Positions 29,336 through 38,253 are shown, counted from the first letter of the stretch. The stretch: DNA of 64,000 bases from Thermoactinomyces sp. DSM 45892 (GCF_900107305.1 NZ_FNPL01000014.1:1-64000), one strand, 5' to 3'. A program made the numbers and translations. The notes: generated by a model not told the origin, from the letters alone.

Positions 29336-30568
29336 CTATTTTCGCTCGGTAAGCTGTAGTGTTCGTTCGTAAATTACATCCGGACTTAGTTCTACCCGTG
29401 CCACACCTGTTTCAATCGCAGCTCTGGCAACCTCAGCCGCCACTTTAGCTGAAACTCTCGGGTCGAGTGCATCTGGAATCACTTTTTCTGCCGATCGCTC
29501 TTCTGGAGAGACAAGATCCGATATCGCATATGCCGCGGCTATTTTCATCGCTTCATTAATCCGTTTTGCTCGTACATCAAGCGCACCTCGAAAAATACCT
29601 GGGAACGCTAATACATTATTAACCTGATTTGGATAATCAGAACGTCCTGTCCCCACTACTCTCGCACCAGCTTGATAGGCTTCTTCTGGCATGATTTCAG
29701 GTGTTGGGTTCGCCATCGCAAAGATAATCGGATCGCGATTCATCGAGCGCACCATCCCCTGTGTCACCATTTTGGCTACAGAAATACCGATAAAGACATC
29801 CGCACCTTTCATCGCAGCAGCTAGATCCCCAGTCAATCCAGAGCGGTTCGTTACCTTAGCAATCTCTTCCTTCATCGAATTCATCCCATGAGGACGCCCT
29901 TCATAAATAATTCCCTTACTATCACACATAATGACATCTTGTACACCCAAGCTAATCAATAATTTAATAATCGCGATCCCAGCAGCTCCTGCACCACTTG
30001 TCACCACTCGAATCTCGGAAAGTTTCTTATTTACCACTTTACAAGCATTAATTAATCCCGCCAATGTAACAATGGCTGTCCCATGTTGGTCGTCATGAAA
30101 CACAGGAATCTCCACTTCTTCTTGCAAACGTTCTTCAATTTGGAAGCAATTCGGTGCTGCGATATCCTCTAGATTTACACCACCAAAAGTGGGAGCCAGC
30201 ATCTTTACTGTTTTTACAATTTCTTCTACATCTGTTGTATCGAGACAAAGCGGAAAAGCATCCACCCCTGCAAACGATTTAAAAAGGAGTGCCTTTCCCT
30301 CCATAACGGGCAACGCCGCTTCCGGGCCAATGTTTCCTAAGCCAAGTACAGCCGTCCCATCTGATACAACTGCTACTAAGTTGCCTTTCATCGTGTAGTC
30401 GTATACCTTATCTGGATCTACATGTATCTCACGACAAGGCTCAGCTACCCCTGGAGAATAAGCCAGGCTTAAATCATAGGAAGTTTCAACCGGAACTTTA
30501 GACTGTACCTCTAACTTCCCTTGATGTTTTCGATGCATCTTGAGTGACGCTTCTTTTAAACTGGACAA
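29336..30568 (-). CDS. ytsJ: NADP-dependent malic enzyme (YtsJ-like)
   Basis: 410 residues, the short bacterial form. Oxidative decarboxylation of malate to pyruvate with NADPH formation. Signatures: YSPGVAEPCREI near the N-terminus (Tyr), the catalytic Lys in MEGKALLFKSFAGVD, divalent-metal residues in LEDIAAPNCFQIEERL, FHDDQHGTAIV, and a Rossmann segment VTSGAGAAGIAI. Start is TTG behind GGAGAG. Gene order dnaE-ytsJ-accD matches Bacillus, where YtsJ is the main NADP enzyme. Confidence 0.94.
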   Translation of the reverse strand: MSSLKEASLKMHRKHQGKLEVQSKVPVETSYDLSLAYSPGVAEPCREIHVDPDKVYDYTMKGNLVAVVSDGTAVLGLGNIGPEAALPVMEGKALLFKSFAGVDAFPLCLDTTDVEEIVKTVKMLAPTFGGVNLEDIAAPNCFQIEERLQEEVEIPVFHDDQHGTAIVTLAGLINACKVVNKKLSEIRVVTSGAGAAGIAIIKLLISLGVQDVIMCDSKGIIYEGRPHGMNSMKEEIAKVTNRSGLTGDLAAAMKGADVFIGISVAKMVTQGMVRSMNRDPIIFAMANPTPEIMPEEAYQAGARVVGTGRSDYPNQVNNVLAFPGIFRGALDVRAKRINEAMKIAAAYAISDLVSPEERSAEKVIPDALDPRVSAKVAAEVARAAIETGVARVELSPDVIYERTLQLTERK

Positions 30569-30612
30569 ACCTGATCTCTCCTCTATCTCTACGCTTATCT
30601 ATCTCTCTTACC

Positions 30613-30627
30613 AGTGGTCTGACCACC
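30613..30627 (-). promoter_or_regulatory. FadR-type operator at the ytsJ promoter
   Basis: Palindrome GTGGTCTGACCAC, containing TGGTCTGACCA, which equals the core consensus known for enterobacterial FadR. It lies just downstream of the -10 box of the ytsJ promoter, where a bound repressor would block transcription. The FadR-like gene is in the same transcript. Confidence 0.6.
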
Positions 30628-30637
30628 AATAAGAGAC

Positions 30638-30666
30638 ATTATACCAAAATTGCGTTATGGGGTAAA
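30638..30666 (-). promoter_or_regulatory. Promoter of ytsJ operon
   Basis: Minus strand TTTACC - 17 nt - TATAAT, ~70 nt upstream of the TTG start. Confidence 0.65.
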
Positions 30667-30688
30667 AGAGAACATACCATTTATTCCT

Positions 30689-33600
30689 CTAATTATATAC
30701 ACTGATCCGAACGGAGCCGGGTCCCAGTAATGTTTCCACTTCCTGTTGAAAACGAAGAGTTGTATTTACTCCATACTGCTCTACAGGGAGAGAATGACCC
30801 TTTTTCGTCCGTTCATACACTAATTGGACAGGTGTTTTCCCAACGTTTTCTTTTAAGATCAACTTTAATGCATACAAAATTTCGGATGTCTCTTTGTGAG
30901 TGCGGATAAAAATTTGTACTTGCTGATCCGCACTAGAACCAGCCAATTGTTTCGATTCGTCTAATCGGATGATTTGATTCGCAATACACTTTCCACTTTC
31001 ATCATTACCTTGATATACACCTTTAATGAGTAGCGGTTGCTCTTCTCGGAGAAAAGACCGCACCCGCTTGTACGTGTTCGGGAAAACAACCACTTCCACC
31101 GTGCCTGATTGGTCTTCTAACTCAACAAAAGCCATCGGATCCCCTTTTTTCGTGAGAATCGATTTGATATGAGTCACAATCCCTGCCAATACAATCGACG
31201 CTCCGTCCGTTACCTCCTCCAATTGATGAATTCGATGCGTCATTTTCCCTTCATATCGCGACTGATACTCATCTAAAGGATGCCCCGAAAGGAACAAACC
31301 TAAATATTCTTTCTCTAACTGAATCCTCTCTCTAGATGAATATGGAGCAATCTCTTCTTCATAATTGCGGGTTAATGGTTCTTCAGAAAAGAGTTCTTCA
31401 TCATCTTCAAATAGATCGATTTGATCTTCTAAGCCCCACTTTTGAGCCATGGATATCTTCCCTAATACCTCTTCTAACATCTCTTTTTGGCTCGCTCGAT
31501 GTCCAGGCAACGATTCGGTAGCTCCGCATAAAATCAAAGACTCCAATACACGTCTATTGCAAATCCGTAAATCAATCCGACGACAAAAATCGCGAAGATC
31601 TACAAAAGGCCCTTTCTCCCTTGCCTCTAGAATCACATCAATCGCCTGTGTTCCGATGTTTTTAATCGCGGCTAGCCCAAAGCGAATCTGATTTCCTTCA
31701 ATCGTAAAATGATGACGGCTATGTAGAATATCAGGTGGAAGGATCGAAACACCCATCCGTTTCGCTTCCTCCATGTATTCGGCTACTTTCCCCTGATTCC
31801 CCATCATCGTTGATAACTGGGCCGCTAAATATGCTTGCGGGTAATTCGCTTTCAAGTACGCCGTTTGGTAAGCTAAGACAGCATATGCCACCGCATGGCT
31901 TCGATTAAATCCATAATCAGCAAAACGAACGATAAGATCGTAAATCTGATGGCCTACCTCTTCTTCAAAGCCATTTTCGACACACCCTTGGGTAAATGCC
32001 TTCCTCTGTTCATCCAGCAGATCTTTCTTCTTCTTCGATACCGCACGACGCAAAATATCCGCTTGCCCCAAAGAAAAGCCAGCCATCGTCGCCGCTATCT
32101 GCATAATTTGCTCTTGGTATACCATAATCCCATAAGTGGGACGCAATATTTCTCGCAATGCCGGGTGAGGATACGAAACCGGTTCTATTCCATGCTTAGC
32201 CCGAATATACCGTGGGATTTGCTCCATCGGTCCCGGTCTATACAGAGCAAGAACCGCTACAATATCCTCGAAGTGACTCGGTCTTAGCTCACGAAGAACC
32301 TTGCGAATCCCACTGGACTCTAATTGAAAGACACCTGTCGTTTCGCCTTTTGCCAATAGTCGATAGGTAGCCTCATCTCGATAATCACAATCCTCAAAAG
32401 ATACCTGCACCCCTTGATCACGCTGGATCATCTCAATTGCTTTTTCAATGACACTTAGATTGCGCAGTCCAAGAAAATCCATCTTAAGTAGCCCAATCTG
32501 CTCCAACGCCTCCATCGCATACTGTGTTAGCGATACTCCATCTGCCCCCTCTTGCAGAGGAACCCAATCCGTCAACGGCGTTTTCGACATAACCACCCCG
32601 GCCGCATGTGTAGAAGTATGCCTTGGAATCCCTTCGATTCGTCTCGCGTAATCTACTAACTGTGCCATTTGCGAATTTGATTGATAGATCTCTTCTAATT
32701 TAGGCTCTAGCTGAAAAGCACGTTTTAACGTCATACCTGGGTTTCCGGGAATCAACTTCGCCATTCGATCTACTTCTTGGTACGGGAAGTTTAAAACCCT
32801 ACCCAAATCACGAATCGCCGCACGGGGAGCCATCGTCCCGAAGGTGATAATCTGCGCTACTCGATCGTTTCCATACTTCTCCGTCACATACTGGATCACT
32901 TCTTCTCGCCGTTCATAGCAAATATCAATATCAATATCCGGCATACTGATCCGTTCCGGATTTAAGAAGCGTTCGAAAAGTAATTGGTACTTAATCGGGT
33001 CTACATCCGTAATCTCAAGTACATACGAAACCAAACTACCTGCCGCAGATCCCCGACCCGGGCCAATCGCAATTTGATTTCGATGGGCAAAGGAAATCAA
33101 ATCCCATACCACTAAGAAATAATCAGCAAAGCCCATCTGATCTATCACATCAAGCTCATAATGAAGTCGCTGCTTGATCTCATCTGTCAGCTCTCCATAT
33201 CTTTTCTGTGCGCCTTTTTCACAAATGGCCCGTAAATACTCACTACTACTCACCCCTTGTGGAAGAGGAAACTCAGGAAGCAACCGCTCCCCAAATGGAA
33301 TCTCCACATCACATCGCTCAGCGATCTTCACCGTATTCGCGATCGCCTCTGGTACATGGCTAAATTGCTGAACCATCTCTTCCGCACTCTTAAAATAAAA
33401 CTGATCGTTCGCAAATCGTAATCGATTCTCATCCCCCACTTTTTTACCAGTCCCGATACAAAGCAAACAGTCGTGTACTTGATCATCATCCTGATGAACA
33501 TAATGTACATCATTGGTCGCAATCAGCCCTAGATCGTACTCTTTCGCCCATGAAATCAGCCTCTGATTCACCTTCTGTTGCTCCCAAATTTGATGATCCT

Positions 33601-34126
33601 GTAATTCTAAGAAAAAATGCTCTCGCCCAAAGATATCCACATATTCTTCTAACAAGCGTTTCGCCTTCTCATCATCATCTTGCAAAATGGCTTGTGGGAT
33701 TTCCCCACCTAAACAAGAACTAGTCCCGATTAGTCCTTGCCGATACTTGCGAAGTAACGATCGGTCAATTCTGGGTTTATAATGAAATCCACGAAGATGC
33801 GCTTCCGTCGTAAGCCGAATAAGGTTATGATAGCCTTCCGTTGACTCTGCCAACAGAAGTTGATGGCAGATTTTCTGCTCTTTTAACATCGGTTTCTCTA
33901 GAATATTCTCGCTCATATACATCTCACAACCAATAATCGGCTTAATCCCCGCTTCTAAACAGGCCCGGTAAAAAGGGATCACTCCATACATCGCCCCATG
34001 ATCTGTAATCGCTAGCGCCTTCATCCCATTTGCCTTGGCTGCCTGTATGAGTTGTTCGATCTTGCCTGCTCCGTCCAACAAACTATACTCACTATGTACA
34101 TGCAGATGCACAAATTCATCTTTCAT
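30689..34126 (-). CDS. dnaE: DNA polymerase III alpha subunit DnaE
   Basis: 1145 residues. In Gram-positive bacteria DnaE is the error-prone replicative polymerase that extends primers before hand-off to PolC. The N-terminal PHP domain starts VHLHVHSEYSLLDG. The palm contains GRGSAAGSLVSY and the catalytic aspartates PDIDIDICYERR (~400). The fingers, the helix-hairpin-helix region (~800-830) and a C-terminal OB-fold (~985-1060, GIVTHIKSILTKKGDPMAF) follow. No intein or frameshift is seen. GGAGGGG precedes the ATG. The ytsJ promoter starts only ~20 nt past its stop. Confidence 0.97.
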   Translation of the reverse strand: MKDEFVHLHVHSEYSLLDGAGKIEQLIQAAKANGMKALAITDHGAMYGVIPFYRACLEAGIKPIIGCEMYMSENILEKPMLKEQKICHQLLLAESTEGYHNLIRLTTEAHLRGFHYKPRIDRSLLRKYRQGLIGTSSCLGGEIPQAILQDDDEKAKRLLEEYVDIFGREHFFLELQDHQIWEQQKVNQRLISWAKEYDLGLIATNDVHYVHQDDDQVHDCLLCIGTGKKVGDENRLRFANDQFYFKSAEEMVQQFSHVPEAIANTVKIAERCDVEIPFGERLLPEFPLPQGVSSSEYLRAICEKGAQKRYGELTDEIKQRLHYELDVIDQMGFADYFLVVWDLISFAHRNQIAIGPGRGSAAGSLVSYVLEITDVDPIKYQLLFERFLNPERISMPDIDIDICYERREEVIQYVTEKYGNDRVAQIITFGTMAPRAAIRDLGRVLNFPYQEVDRMAKLIPGNPGMTLKRAFQLEPKLEEIYQSNSQMAQLVDYARRIEGIPRHTSTHAAGVVMSKTPLTDWVPLQEGADGVSLTQYAMEALEQIGLLKMDFLGLRNLSVIEKAIEMIQRDQGVQVSFEDCDYRDEATYRLLAKGETTGVFQLESSGIRKVLRELRPSHFEDIVAVLALYRPGPMEQIPRYIRAKHGIEPVSYPHPALREILRPTYGIMVYQEQIMQIAATMAGFSLGQADILRRAVSKKKKDLLDEQRKAFTQGCVENGFEEEVGHQIYDLIVRFADYGFNRSHAVAYAVLAYQTAYLKANYPQAYLAAQLSTMMGNQGKVAEYMEEAKRMGVSILPPDILHSRHHFTIEGNQIRFGLAAIKNIGTQAIDVILEAREKGPFVDLRDFCRRIDLRICNRRVLESLILCGATESLPGHRASQKEMLEEVLGKISMAQKWGLEDQIDLFEDDEELFSEEPLTRNYEEEIAPYSSRERIQLEKEYLGLFLSGHPLDEYQSRYEGKMTHRIHQLEEVTDGASIVLAGIVTHIKSILTKKGDPMAFVELEDQSGTVEVVVFPNTYKRVRSFLREEQPLLIKGVYQGNDESGKCIANQIIRLDESKQLAGSSADQQVQIFIRTHKETSEILYALKLILKENVGKTPVQLVYERTKKGHSLPVEQYGVNTTLRFQQEVETLLGPGSVRISVYN

Positions 34127-34297
34127 CCTTCACCCCTCCGTTCGCCTTCTTTTATGATTTATTATACCATTCAATCGAAACAGGAGAACAAATCTTCCCT
34201 TCACTCTATCTAGTTGTGTCAATTTTCCTTCCATAGTCGAAAAATCAACAAAAATAAGGTATGATTGTGAGTATAACGAAAAAAAGGGGGAGCATCC

Positions 34298-34501
34298 ATG
34301 ATTATTAGTCGCAGGGCATTAGCTAGGGCTAAACTGGAAAAGTTAAAACAAGGTTTCTCCGTATATACCGAAATCGAAGAAATTGCACAGTCTATTGAAA
34401 AGAAGCTGGATACCGTTGATTTTCCAGTCCACATTGATCGTACAGACCTTGGATGTTGGTTCATCCCCGACACAAACACATCAGATCATAAGGTTGAATA
34501 A
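34298..34501 (+). CDS. Hypothetical protein, 67 residues
   Basis: ATG 34298 has AAGGGGG 7 nt upstream, and a terminator follows the stop. The protein starts with a basic helix-like part (MIISRRALARAKLEKLKQ), then a segment with IEEIAQSIEKKLDTV and an Asp/Trp-rich end (DRTDLGCWFIPD). Soluble; not recognised. Divergent from dnaE; an AT-rich promoter region lies between. Confidence 0.6.
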   Translation: MIISRRALARAKLEKLKQGFSVYTEIEEIAQSIEKKLDTVDFPVHIDRTDLGCWFIPDTNTSDHKVE

Positions 34502-34510
34502 TACAAGTGA

Positions 34511-34548
34511 AAAACACACCCGATCCTCTGAGATCGAGGGTGTTTTTC
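34511..34548 (+). terminator. Terminator after the 67-residue ORF
   Basis: AACACACCC paired with GGGTGTT around a GATC/GATC inner stem, followed by TTTTT. Confidence 0.75.
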
Positions 34549-34574
34549 GTACTTTTTTGTAGGGGGCTTCTCTC

Positions 34575-34856
34575 TTGGGTGTACTGATTTTCACACTAGG
34601 TATGATCTCATTTTGCGCGGTTGTCGTTTTCTCTTTCGCCTACAGACGTAGCCAAGGAAACACACGCATGAAGAATCAAGGATTTATGAACATCTCCATG
34701 GGAGCTTTATTCCTCAGTCTAGCTGGCTTAGAATACGCTACCCTTACCTTTACATCTCCATTAGGATATATCCTGCTCGCTCTCATCGCACTTATTGGGA
34801 TTGTTTGTTTCTATTACGGATACAAACGGGTCCAGCTTAGCCGGCAGAAATCATAG
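34575..34856 (+). CDS. ytpI: YtpI-like membrane protein
   Basis: 93 residues from a TTG start, AGGGGGC ~8 nt upstream. Three hydrophobic segments (~2-22, ~38-58, ~62-83), a basic loop (RRSQGNTRMKNQG) and a basic tail match the small YtpI family of Bacillus, whose function is unknown. Location near dnaE and ytoI also fits. In relatives ytpI is beside ytoI; here about 5 kb of accessory DNA separates them. Confidence 0.7.
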   Translation: MGVLIFTLGMISFCAVVVFSFAYRRSQGNTRMKNQGFMNISMGALFLSLAGLEYATLTFTSPLGYILLALIALIGIVCFYYGYKRVQLSRQKS

Positions 34857-34899
34857 ATGAAAGAATGTACATCACCTATGGATGATGAAAAACATCGTG

Positions 34900-34938
34900 A
34901 AGACGGCTCCCAAAAAACATGGAAAGAGTCGTCTTTAT
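34900..34938 (+). terminator. Terminator after ytpI
   Basis: Stem AAGACGGCTC / GAGTCGTCTT (one G-T pair), 16-nt loop, followed by TATT. Moderately strong. Confidence 0.6.
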
Positions 34939-34969
34939 TCACAAAAAAAGCCCCTTTATGACTATTCTT

Positions 34970-34981
34970 GACTGAACAGTC
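34970..34981 (+). promoter_or_regulatory. TetR-type operator at its own gene
   Basis: Perfect palindrome GACTGAACAGTC, overlapping a TTGACT -35 box. It is 41 nt upstream of the TetR start. The pattern GACTG-N4-GTC followed by TAAAATG recurs upstream of the SnoaL-like gene. Confidence 0.5.
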
Positions 34982-35021
34982 CGTAAAATGGTAAGGTAAC
35001 GTGAAAAAGGAGGCGATACCT

Positions 35022-35606
35022 ATGGCCCGAAACAAGGAATTCGATACAACGCTTGTGTTACGTAAAGCTACAGAGATATTCGGTCATTACGGATATGAAG
35101 GCACGTCTATGAAAAACTTACTTAGCGGACTAGGCATAGCCCGCCAAAGTCTCTACGACACCTACGGTACCAAAAGAGAACTGTTCATTTTAGCGATGAA
35201 ACATTATTTGAATGAGAAATCATTAGCCTCTGCCGAATATCTTGAACGACCCGGTTCGGGAAAAGCGGCCATTGCTGATATTTTTTATCAAATTGCGACC
35301 GTTTTAAAAGATGAACTGCGCCGTAATGAATGTTTTATTATATGTAGTGCTATCGATCAAATTCCTCACAATCCCGAAATCGCCGCATATTTCGAAAAAG
35401 ACAAATCTCGATTAGAACAAGCCTTTTATGATGCGTTATTACGAGCTAAAAAACAAGGCGAATTAAGTGATCGGCAGGAGGACTTGCTTGCCCTCTCCAG
35501 ATACCTATACCATGCCCGCTATTCCCTTACTCAGGCGGCCAAGATCACTTCGGACCCGAAAGTATTAGATAACATCGTAGCCGTCATCTTATCGACTTTA
35601 GACTAA
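35022..35606 (+). CDS. TetR/AcrR family transcriptional regulator
   Basis: 194 residues from ATG 35022, 8 nt after AAGGAGG; an in-frame GTG at 35001 is less likely. The N-terminal TetR helix-turn-helix (~10-55: IFGHYGYEGTSMKNLLSGLG, YDTYGTKRELF) precedes a variable ligand domain with AAKITSD near the end. Likely a repressor of itself and of the SnoaL-like gene downstream, because similar operator words occur at both promoters (inference). The ligand is unknown. Confidence 0.88.
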   Translation: MARNKEFDTTLVLRKATEIFGHYGYEGTSMKNLLSGLGIARQSLYDTYGTKRELFILAMKHYLNEKSLASAEYLERPGSGKAAIADIFYQIATVLKDELRRNECFIICSAIDQIPHNPEIAAYFEKDKSRLEQAFYDALLRAKKQGELSDRQEDLLALSRYLYHARYSLTQAAKITSDPKVLDNIVAVILSTLD

Positions 35607-35634
35607 TCATGGAGTATTTCGACTGCTCCATGAT
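35606..35634 (+). terminator. Hairpin after the TetR gene
   Basis: ATCATGGAG / CTCCATGAT, overlapping the stop codon. No T run follows, so termination strength is doubtful. Confidence 0.4.
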
Positions 35635-35714
35635 CATCCATTCACTGACTGATTACTCGTTACCTTACATCTTGGAAAGTGAACCCCTAACCCAAAAAAT
35701 TTTTATCTTTTTTA

Positions 35715-35743
35715 TTGACCAAATGATCTAGAAAGAGTATGAT
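35715..35743 (+). promoter_or_regulatory. Strong promoter with leader but no obvious gene
   Basis: TTGACC - 17 nt - TATGAT, near consensus. The transcript would carry GATGTTGT/ACAACATC arms (35744-35801) and an AAGGAGG (35802-35808). That site is enclosed by CTAACA/TGTTAG (35791-35814), which could hide it. No ATG/GTG/TTG reading frame of any length follows at proper spacing. Confidence 0.5.
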
Positions 35744-35826
35744 GATGTTGTGAGAGGTATTCGATGTAAGAATTTGAACCAAATACTTATCTAACAACAT
35801 CAAGGAGGTGTTAGATTTCAAATCAA

Positions 35827-35855
35827 TTGATATTCTGGACTGATTGTTCTATAAA
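35827..35855 (+). promoter_or_regulatory. Promoter and operator upstream of SnoaL-like gene
   Basis: TTGATA - 17 nt - TATAAA, with GACTGATTGTTC in the spacer. This resembles the TetR-gene operator. A second copy, TAGACTGTTAGGTCTA, is at 35883-35898 just before TAAAATG. Confidence 0.55.
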
Positions 35856-35955
35856 GGGTTATTGCTTATTTTTTAATCATTCTAGACTGTTAGGTCTATA
35901 AAATGAAAAAGCATTCTCATCAAACTATAAAACTATATCCTCAGGAGGAATAACC

Positions 35956-36402
35956 ATGACTATCCAAATGACAAGAGAACAAATTCGCGAAAGAGCAGAA
36001 GGCGTATTTAAAAACCACCTGAAATACTTATCCTCTGGCGAGATTGCCGCATGGACCGATCTTTTCCATCAAGAGGGAGTGTTAGACTTCCCTTATGGGA
36101 TTGGAAACTTCCCTAAGAAGGTAGAAGGAAAAAAAGCTCTTTACGATTATATGATCAACTTTCCAAAACATTTCAGTGTCAAGTTTTACGACCTGAAGTT
36201 TTATCCTACTGAAGACCCAGAACTCGTAATCGCCGAATTCAAATCTACCGGGAAACATCTCGAAACTGGGAATCCATATGAACAAACTTATATCAGTGTC
36301 GTTCAAACAAAGGATGGCTTCATCCAAGTGTATCGTGATTTCTGGAACCCAATGGTAGCAATCGAATCGATCGGTGGGAAGTTAGAGGATTTTGTAGGAT
36401 AA
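35956..36402 (+). CDS. SnoaL-like / PhzA-PhzB-type NTF2-fold protein
   Basis: 148 residues, ATG behind AGGAGG. NTF2-like alpha+beta cone fold typical of small ligand-binding proteins, isomerases or polyketide cyclases. Pattern: an N-terminal helix pair, WTDLFHQEGVLDFPYG (~34-49), then beta strands VIAEFKSTG, QTYISVVQT and IQVYRDFWNP. Many relatives are annotated as PhzA/PhzB-like with unknown role. Likely regulated by the TetR protein upstream. Catalytic function cannot be assigned from sequence. Confidence 0.8.
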   Translation: MTIQMTREQIRERAEGVFKNHLKYLSSGEIAAWTDLFHQEGVLDFPYGIGNFPKKVEGKKALYDYMINFPKHFSVKFYDLKFYPTEDPELVIAEFKSTGKHLETGNPYEQTYISVVQTKDGFIQVYRDFWNPMVAIESIGGKLEDFVG

Positions 36403-36471
36403 CGATTTAAATAAAAAGTTCGTTTACCATTTTAGGACCCCACTATTCTGATCACCAGCAGTTTTCTGAAA

Positions 36472-36504
36472 GAACGGTTTCTTCCATGAAGGAAGAAACC
36501 GTTC
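36472..36504 (-). terminator. Terminator after collagen-like gene
   Basis: Perfect 14-bp stem GAACGGTTTCTTCC / GGAAGAAACCGTTC with a 5-nt loop. On the minus strand it is followed by TTTC. May also end the SnoaL transcript. Confidence 0.7.
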
Positions 36505-36526
36505 AAACTGGAGTAAATAAAATCAC

Positions 36527-38152
36527 TTAACTAATCCGTGCTATTCTTAAGGAAGCAGAAGGAGTATTAGAAGATGGTACTATTATCCTAAATTCTCCTG
36601 CAGGGCCGACGCCATTTGCATTTATTAATTCCACAACAGCATTACTAGTCACTTGAATAATTGCTCCACCAACTAGCACCGATCCAGGAGGTGCTGTGGC
36701 GATGTCTGCTCCTCCTCTACTTGCATTGACCTCCGCACCGTTTACCCTCAATCCCATGACAGCTTCATCTGCACCAGTAGGAGTCGCTAGTACAGTAGTA
36801 TTAAATTCTACCGAATAAGCTCCTGCATTCTGTAGAACTATCGTGCCGCTAGCCCCGTTATACGTTGCATCTTGTGCTACTATGGGCGGGGCATTGAAGA
36901 GAACAGGACCTTTACCCAGTATCAGTTGGTCTGTAGTTCTTGTCAAGAATATAAAACCTGCTCCAAATGGTCCGGTAGGCCCTGTAACTCCTGTAACTCC
37001 AGCTACACCAGTAGCCCCGGTGGCTCCAATTGCTCCATCTGTGCCTGTAGGTCCTGTTGGGCCCGTGGCTCCGTCCGCCCCTGCGCCCGTAGGCCCTTGG
37101 GGTCCTGTGTTTCCATCGGCTCCGTCTGCTCCTTGTGGTCCTGTATCCCCTTGGGGTCCTGTTGTTCCATCGGCTCCGTCTGCTCCTTGCGGTCCTGTAT
37201 CCCCTTGGGGTCCTGTTGTTCCATCTGCCCCGTTTGCTCCTTGCGGCCCTGTATCCCCTTGGGGTCCCGTGGCTCCATCGGCTCCGTCTGCTCCTTGCGG
37301 CCCTGTATTCCCTTGGGGTCCCGTGGCCCCATCTGCTCCGTCTGCTCCTTGCGGTCCTGTATTCCCTTGGGGTCCCGTGGCTCCATCGGCTCCGTCTGCT
37401 CCTTGCGGTCCTGTATCCCCTTGCGGTCCTGTTGTTCCATCGGCTCCGTCTGCTCCTTGCGGCCCTGTATTCCCTTGGGGTCCCGTGGCTCCGTCTGCTC
37501 CGGTTGGACCGTTTGCTCCTGTCGCAACTTCTAATCTCACATTAGCGGAGCCAGGGGTTACATTAATCTCCAGTGTATCGGATAGAAAGTTTAGCGTATC
37601 TCCGAAAGTGAGTGGAACCGTTCCATTTGCTCCAGAGTTCCCTTGAACCAAAAATAAGAAATCACCTGTAACAAAAGCTCCCGTCGGGCCTTGAGGTCCT
37701 GTAAGTCCTTGAGGTCCCGTGCCTCCTGTGGCTCCAATCGCCCCCGCTGGTCCTGATGGTCCCTGAGGCCCCGTAGCCCCCGCTGGCCCTGGAGGACCTC
37801 CTGATGCCCCTGTAGATCCCGCTGGTCCTTGGGGGCCTGTTGGTCCCCTCGTAACGTCTGTTCCTAATACATTTTCCAATTTCTCATTTAGAATCCATTC
37901 TTTTTTCCCTATTACATTAATAGTATCACGAACACTTGCATTGATCGTAAGTAAGTCCGTAATCGTGGGTTGAAAAGAGGTTGATACTCCGGGGAGAGTA
38001 CCTAGAACATATTGAAGCTTTTCGCCTTCCGCATTAATAATATGGCTAAGGCCTAACTCTTCTAATGCAATAGATGATAGCAATAGATTTACTGCATCCT
38101 CCCGAGTAATCGATATATTCGGTGAGATGTTAGGGATATTCGCTTGGGACAT
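36527..38152 (-). CDS. Collagen-like protein with BclA-type architecture
   Basis: 541 residues. The N-terminal ~100 residues contain [19 protein letters not shown], a stretch shared by several spore-surface proteins of Bacilli. A collagen-like Gly-X-Y region (~103-395) is interrupted at ~160-213 by a non-collagen insert ([17 protein letters not shown]). The C-terminal ~145 residues resemble the C1q-like trimerising head of BclA. Probably a filament-forming spore-surface (exosporium) glycoprotein; this is inferred from the family. GGAGAG precedes the ATG; a hairpin terminator follows. No signal peptide is seen, as expected for proteins assembled in the mother cell. Confidence 0.85.
   Translation of the reverse strand: MSQANIPNISPNISITREDAVNLLLSSIALEELGLSHIINAEGEKLQYVLGTLPGVSTSFQPTITDLLTINASVRDTINVIGKKEWILNEKLENVLGTDVTRGPTGPQGPAGSTGASGGPPGPAGATGPQGPSGPAGAIGATGGTGPQGLTGPQGPTGAFVTGDFLFLVQGNSGANGTVPLTFGDTLNFLSDTLEINVTPGSANVRLEVATGANGPTGADGATGPQGNTGPQGADGADGTTGPQGDTGPQGADGADGATGPQGNTGPQGADGADGATGPQGNTGPQGADGADGATGPQGDTGPQGANGADGTTGPQGDTGPQGADGADGTTGPQGDTGPQGADGADGNTGPQGPTGAGADGATGPTGPTGTDGAIGATGATGVAGVTGVTGPTGPFGAGFIFLTRTTDQLILGKGPVLFNAPPIVAQDATYNGASGTIVLQNAGAYSVEFNTTVLATPTGADEAVMGLRVNGAEVNASRGGADIATAPPGSVLVGGAIIQVTSNAVVELINANGVGPAGEFRIIVPSSNTPSASLRIARIS
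37095..37510 (-). repeat. 54-bp tandem repeats in collagen domain
   Basis: About 7-8 units of 54 bp (18 residues, [18 protein letters not shown] type); the CGGCTCCGTCTGCTCC word or a close variant recurs every 54 nt from 37117. Near-identical units suggest recent expansion, so length may vary among strains. Confidence 0.85.
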
Positions 38153-38253
38153 TGATTATCTCTCCTCGTATATTTATTTTAAAGTCCTCTTAAAACACAA
38201 TTTCCAGTTAAAAACGCTCCTTGAAAACAAAATATTTTAGTGTCTCCAAAGGG

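Noticed and set aside
35647-35658. A further TetR operator copy GACTGATTACTC
   Set aside because: Half-site resembles the others, but it is not palindromic and is not next to a promoter.
37095-37510. Regular 54-bp repeats as a possible CRISPR array
   Set aside because: There are no unique spacers; the repeats keep a Gly-X-Y reading frame.
36843-37646. Long plus-strand open frames (267, 220 and 136 codons) opposite the collagen-like gene
   Set aside because: They mirror the Gly-X-Y coding repeats in other frames, have Pro/Cys-rich low-complexity products and no ribosome sites.
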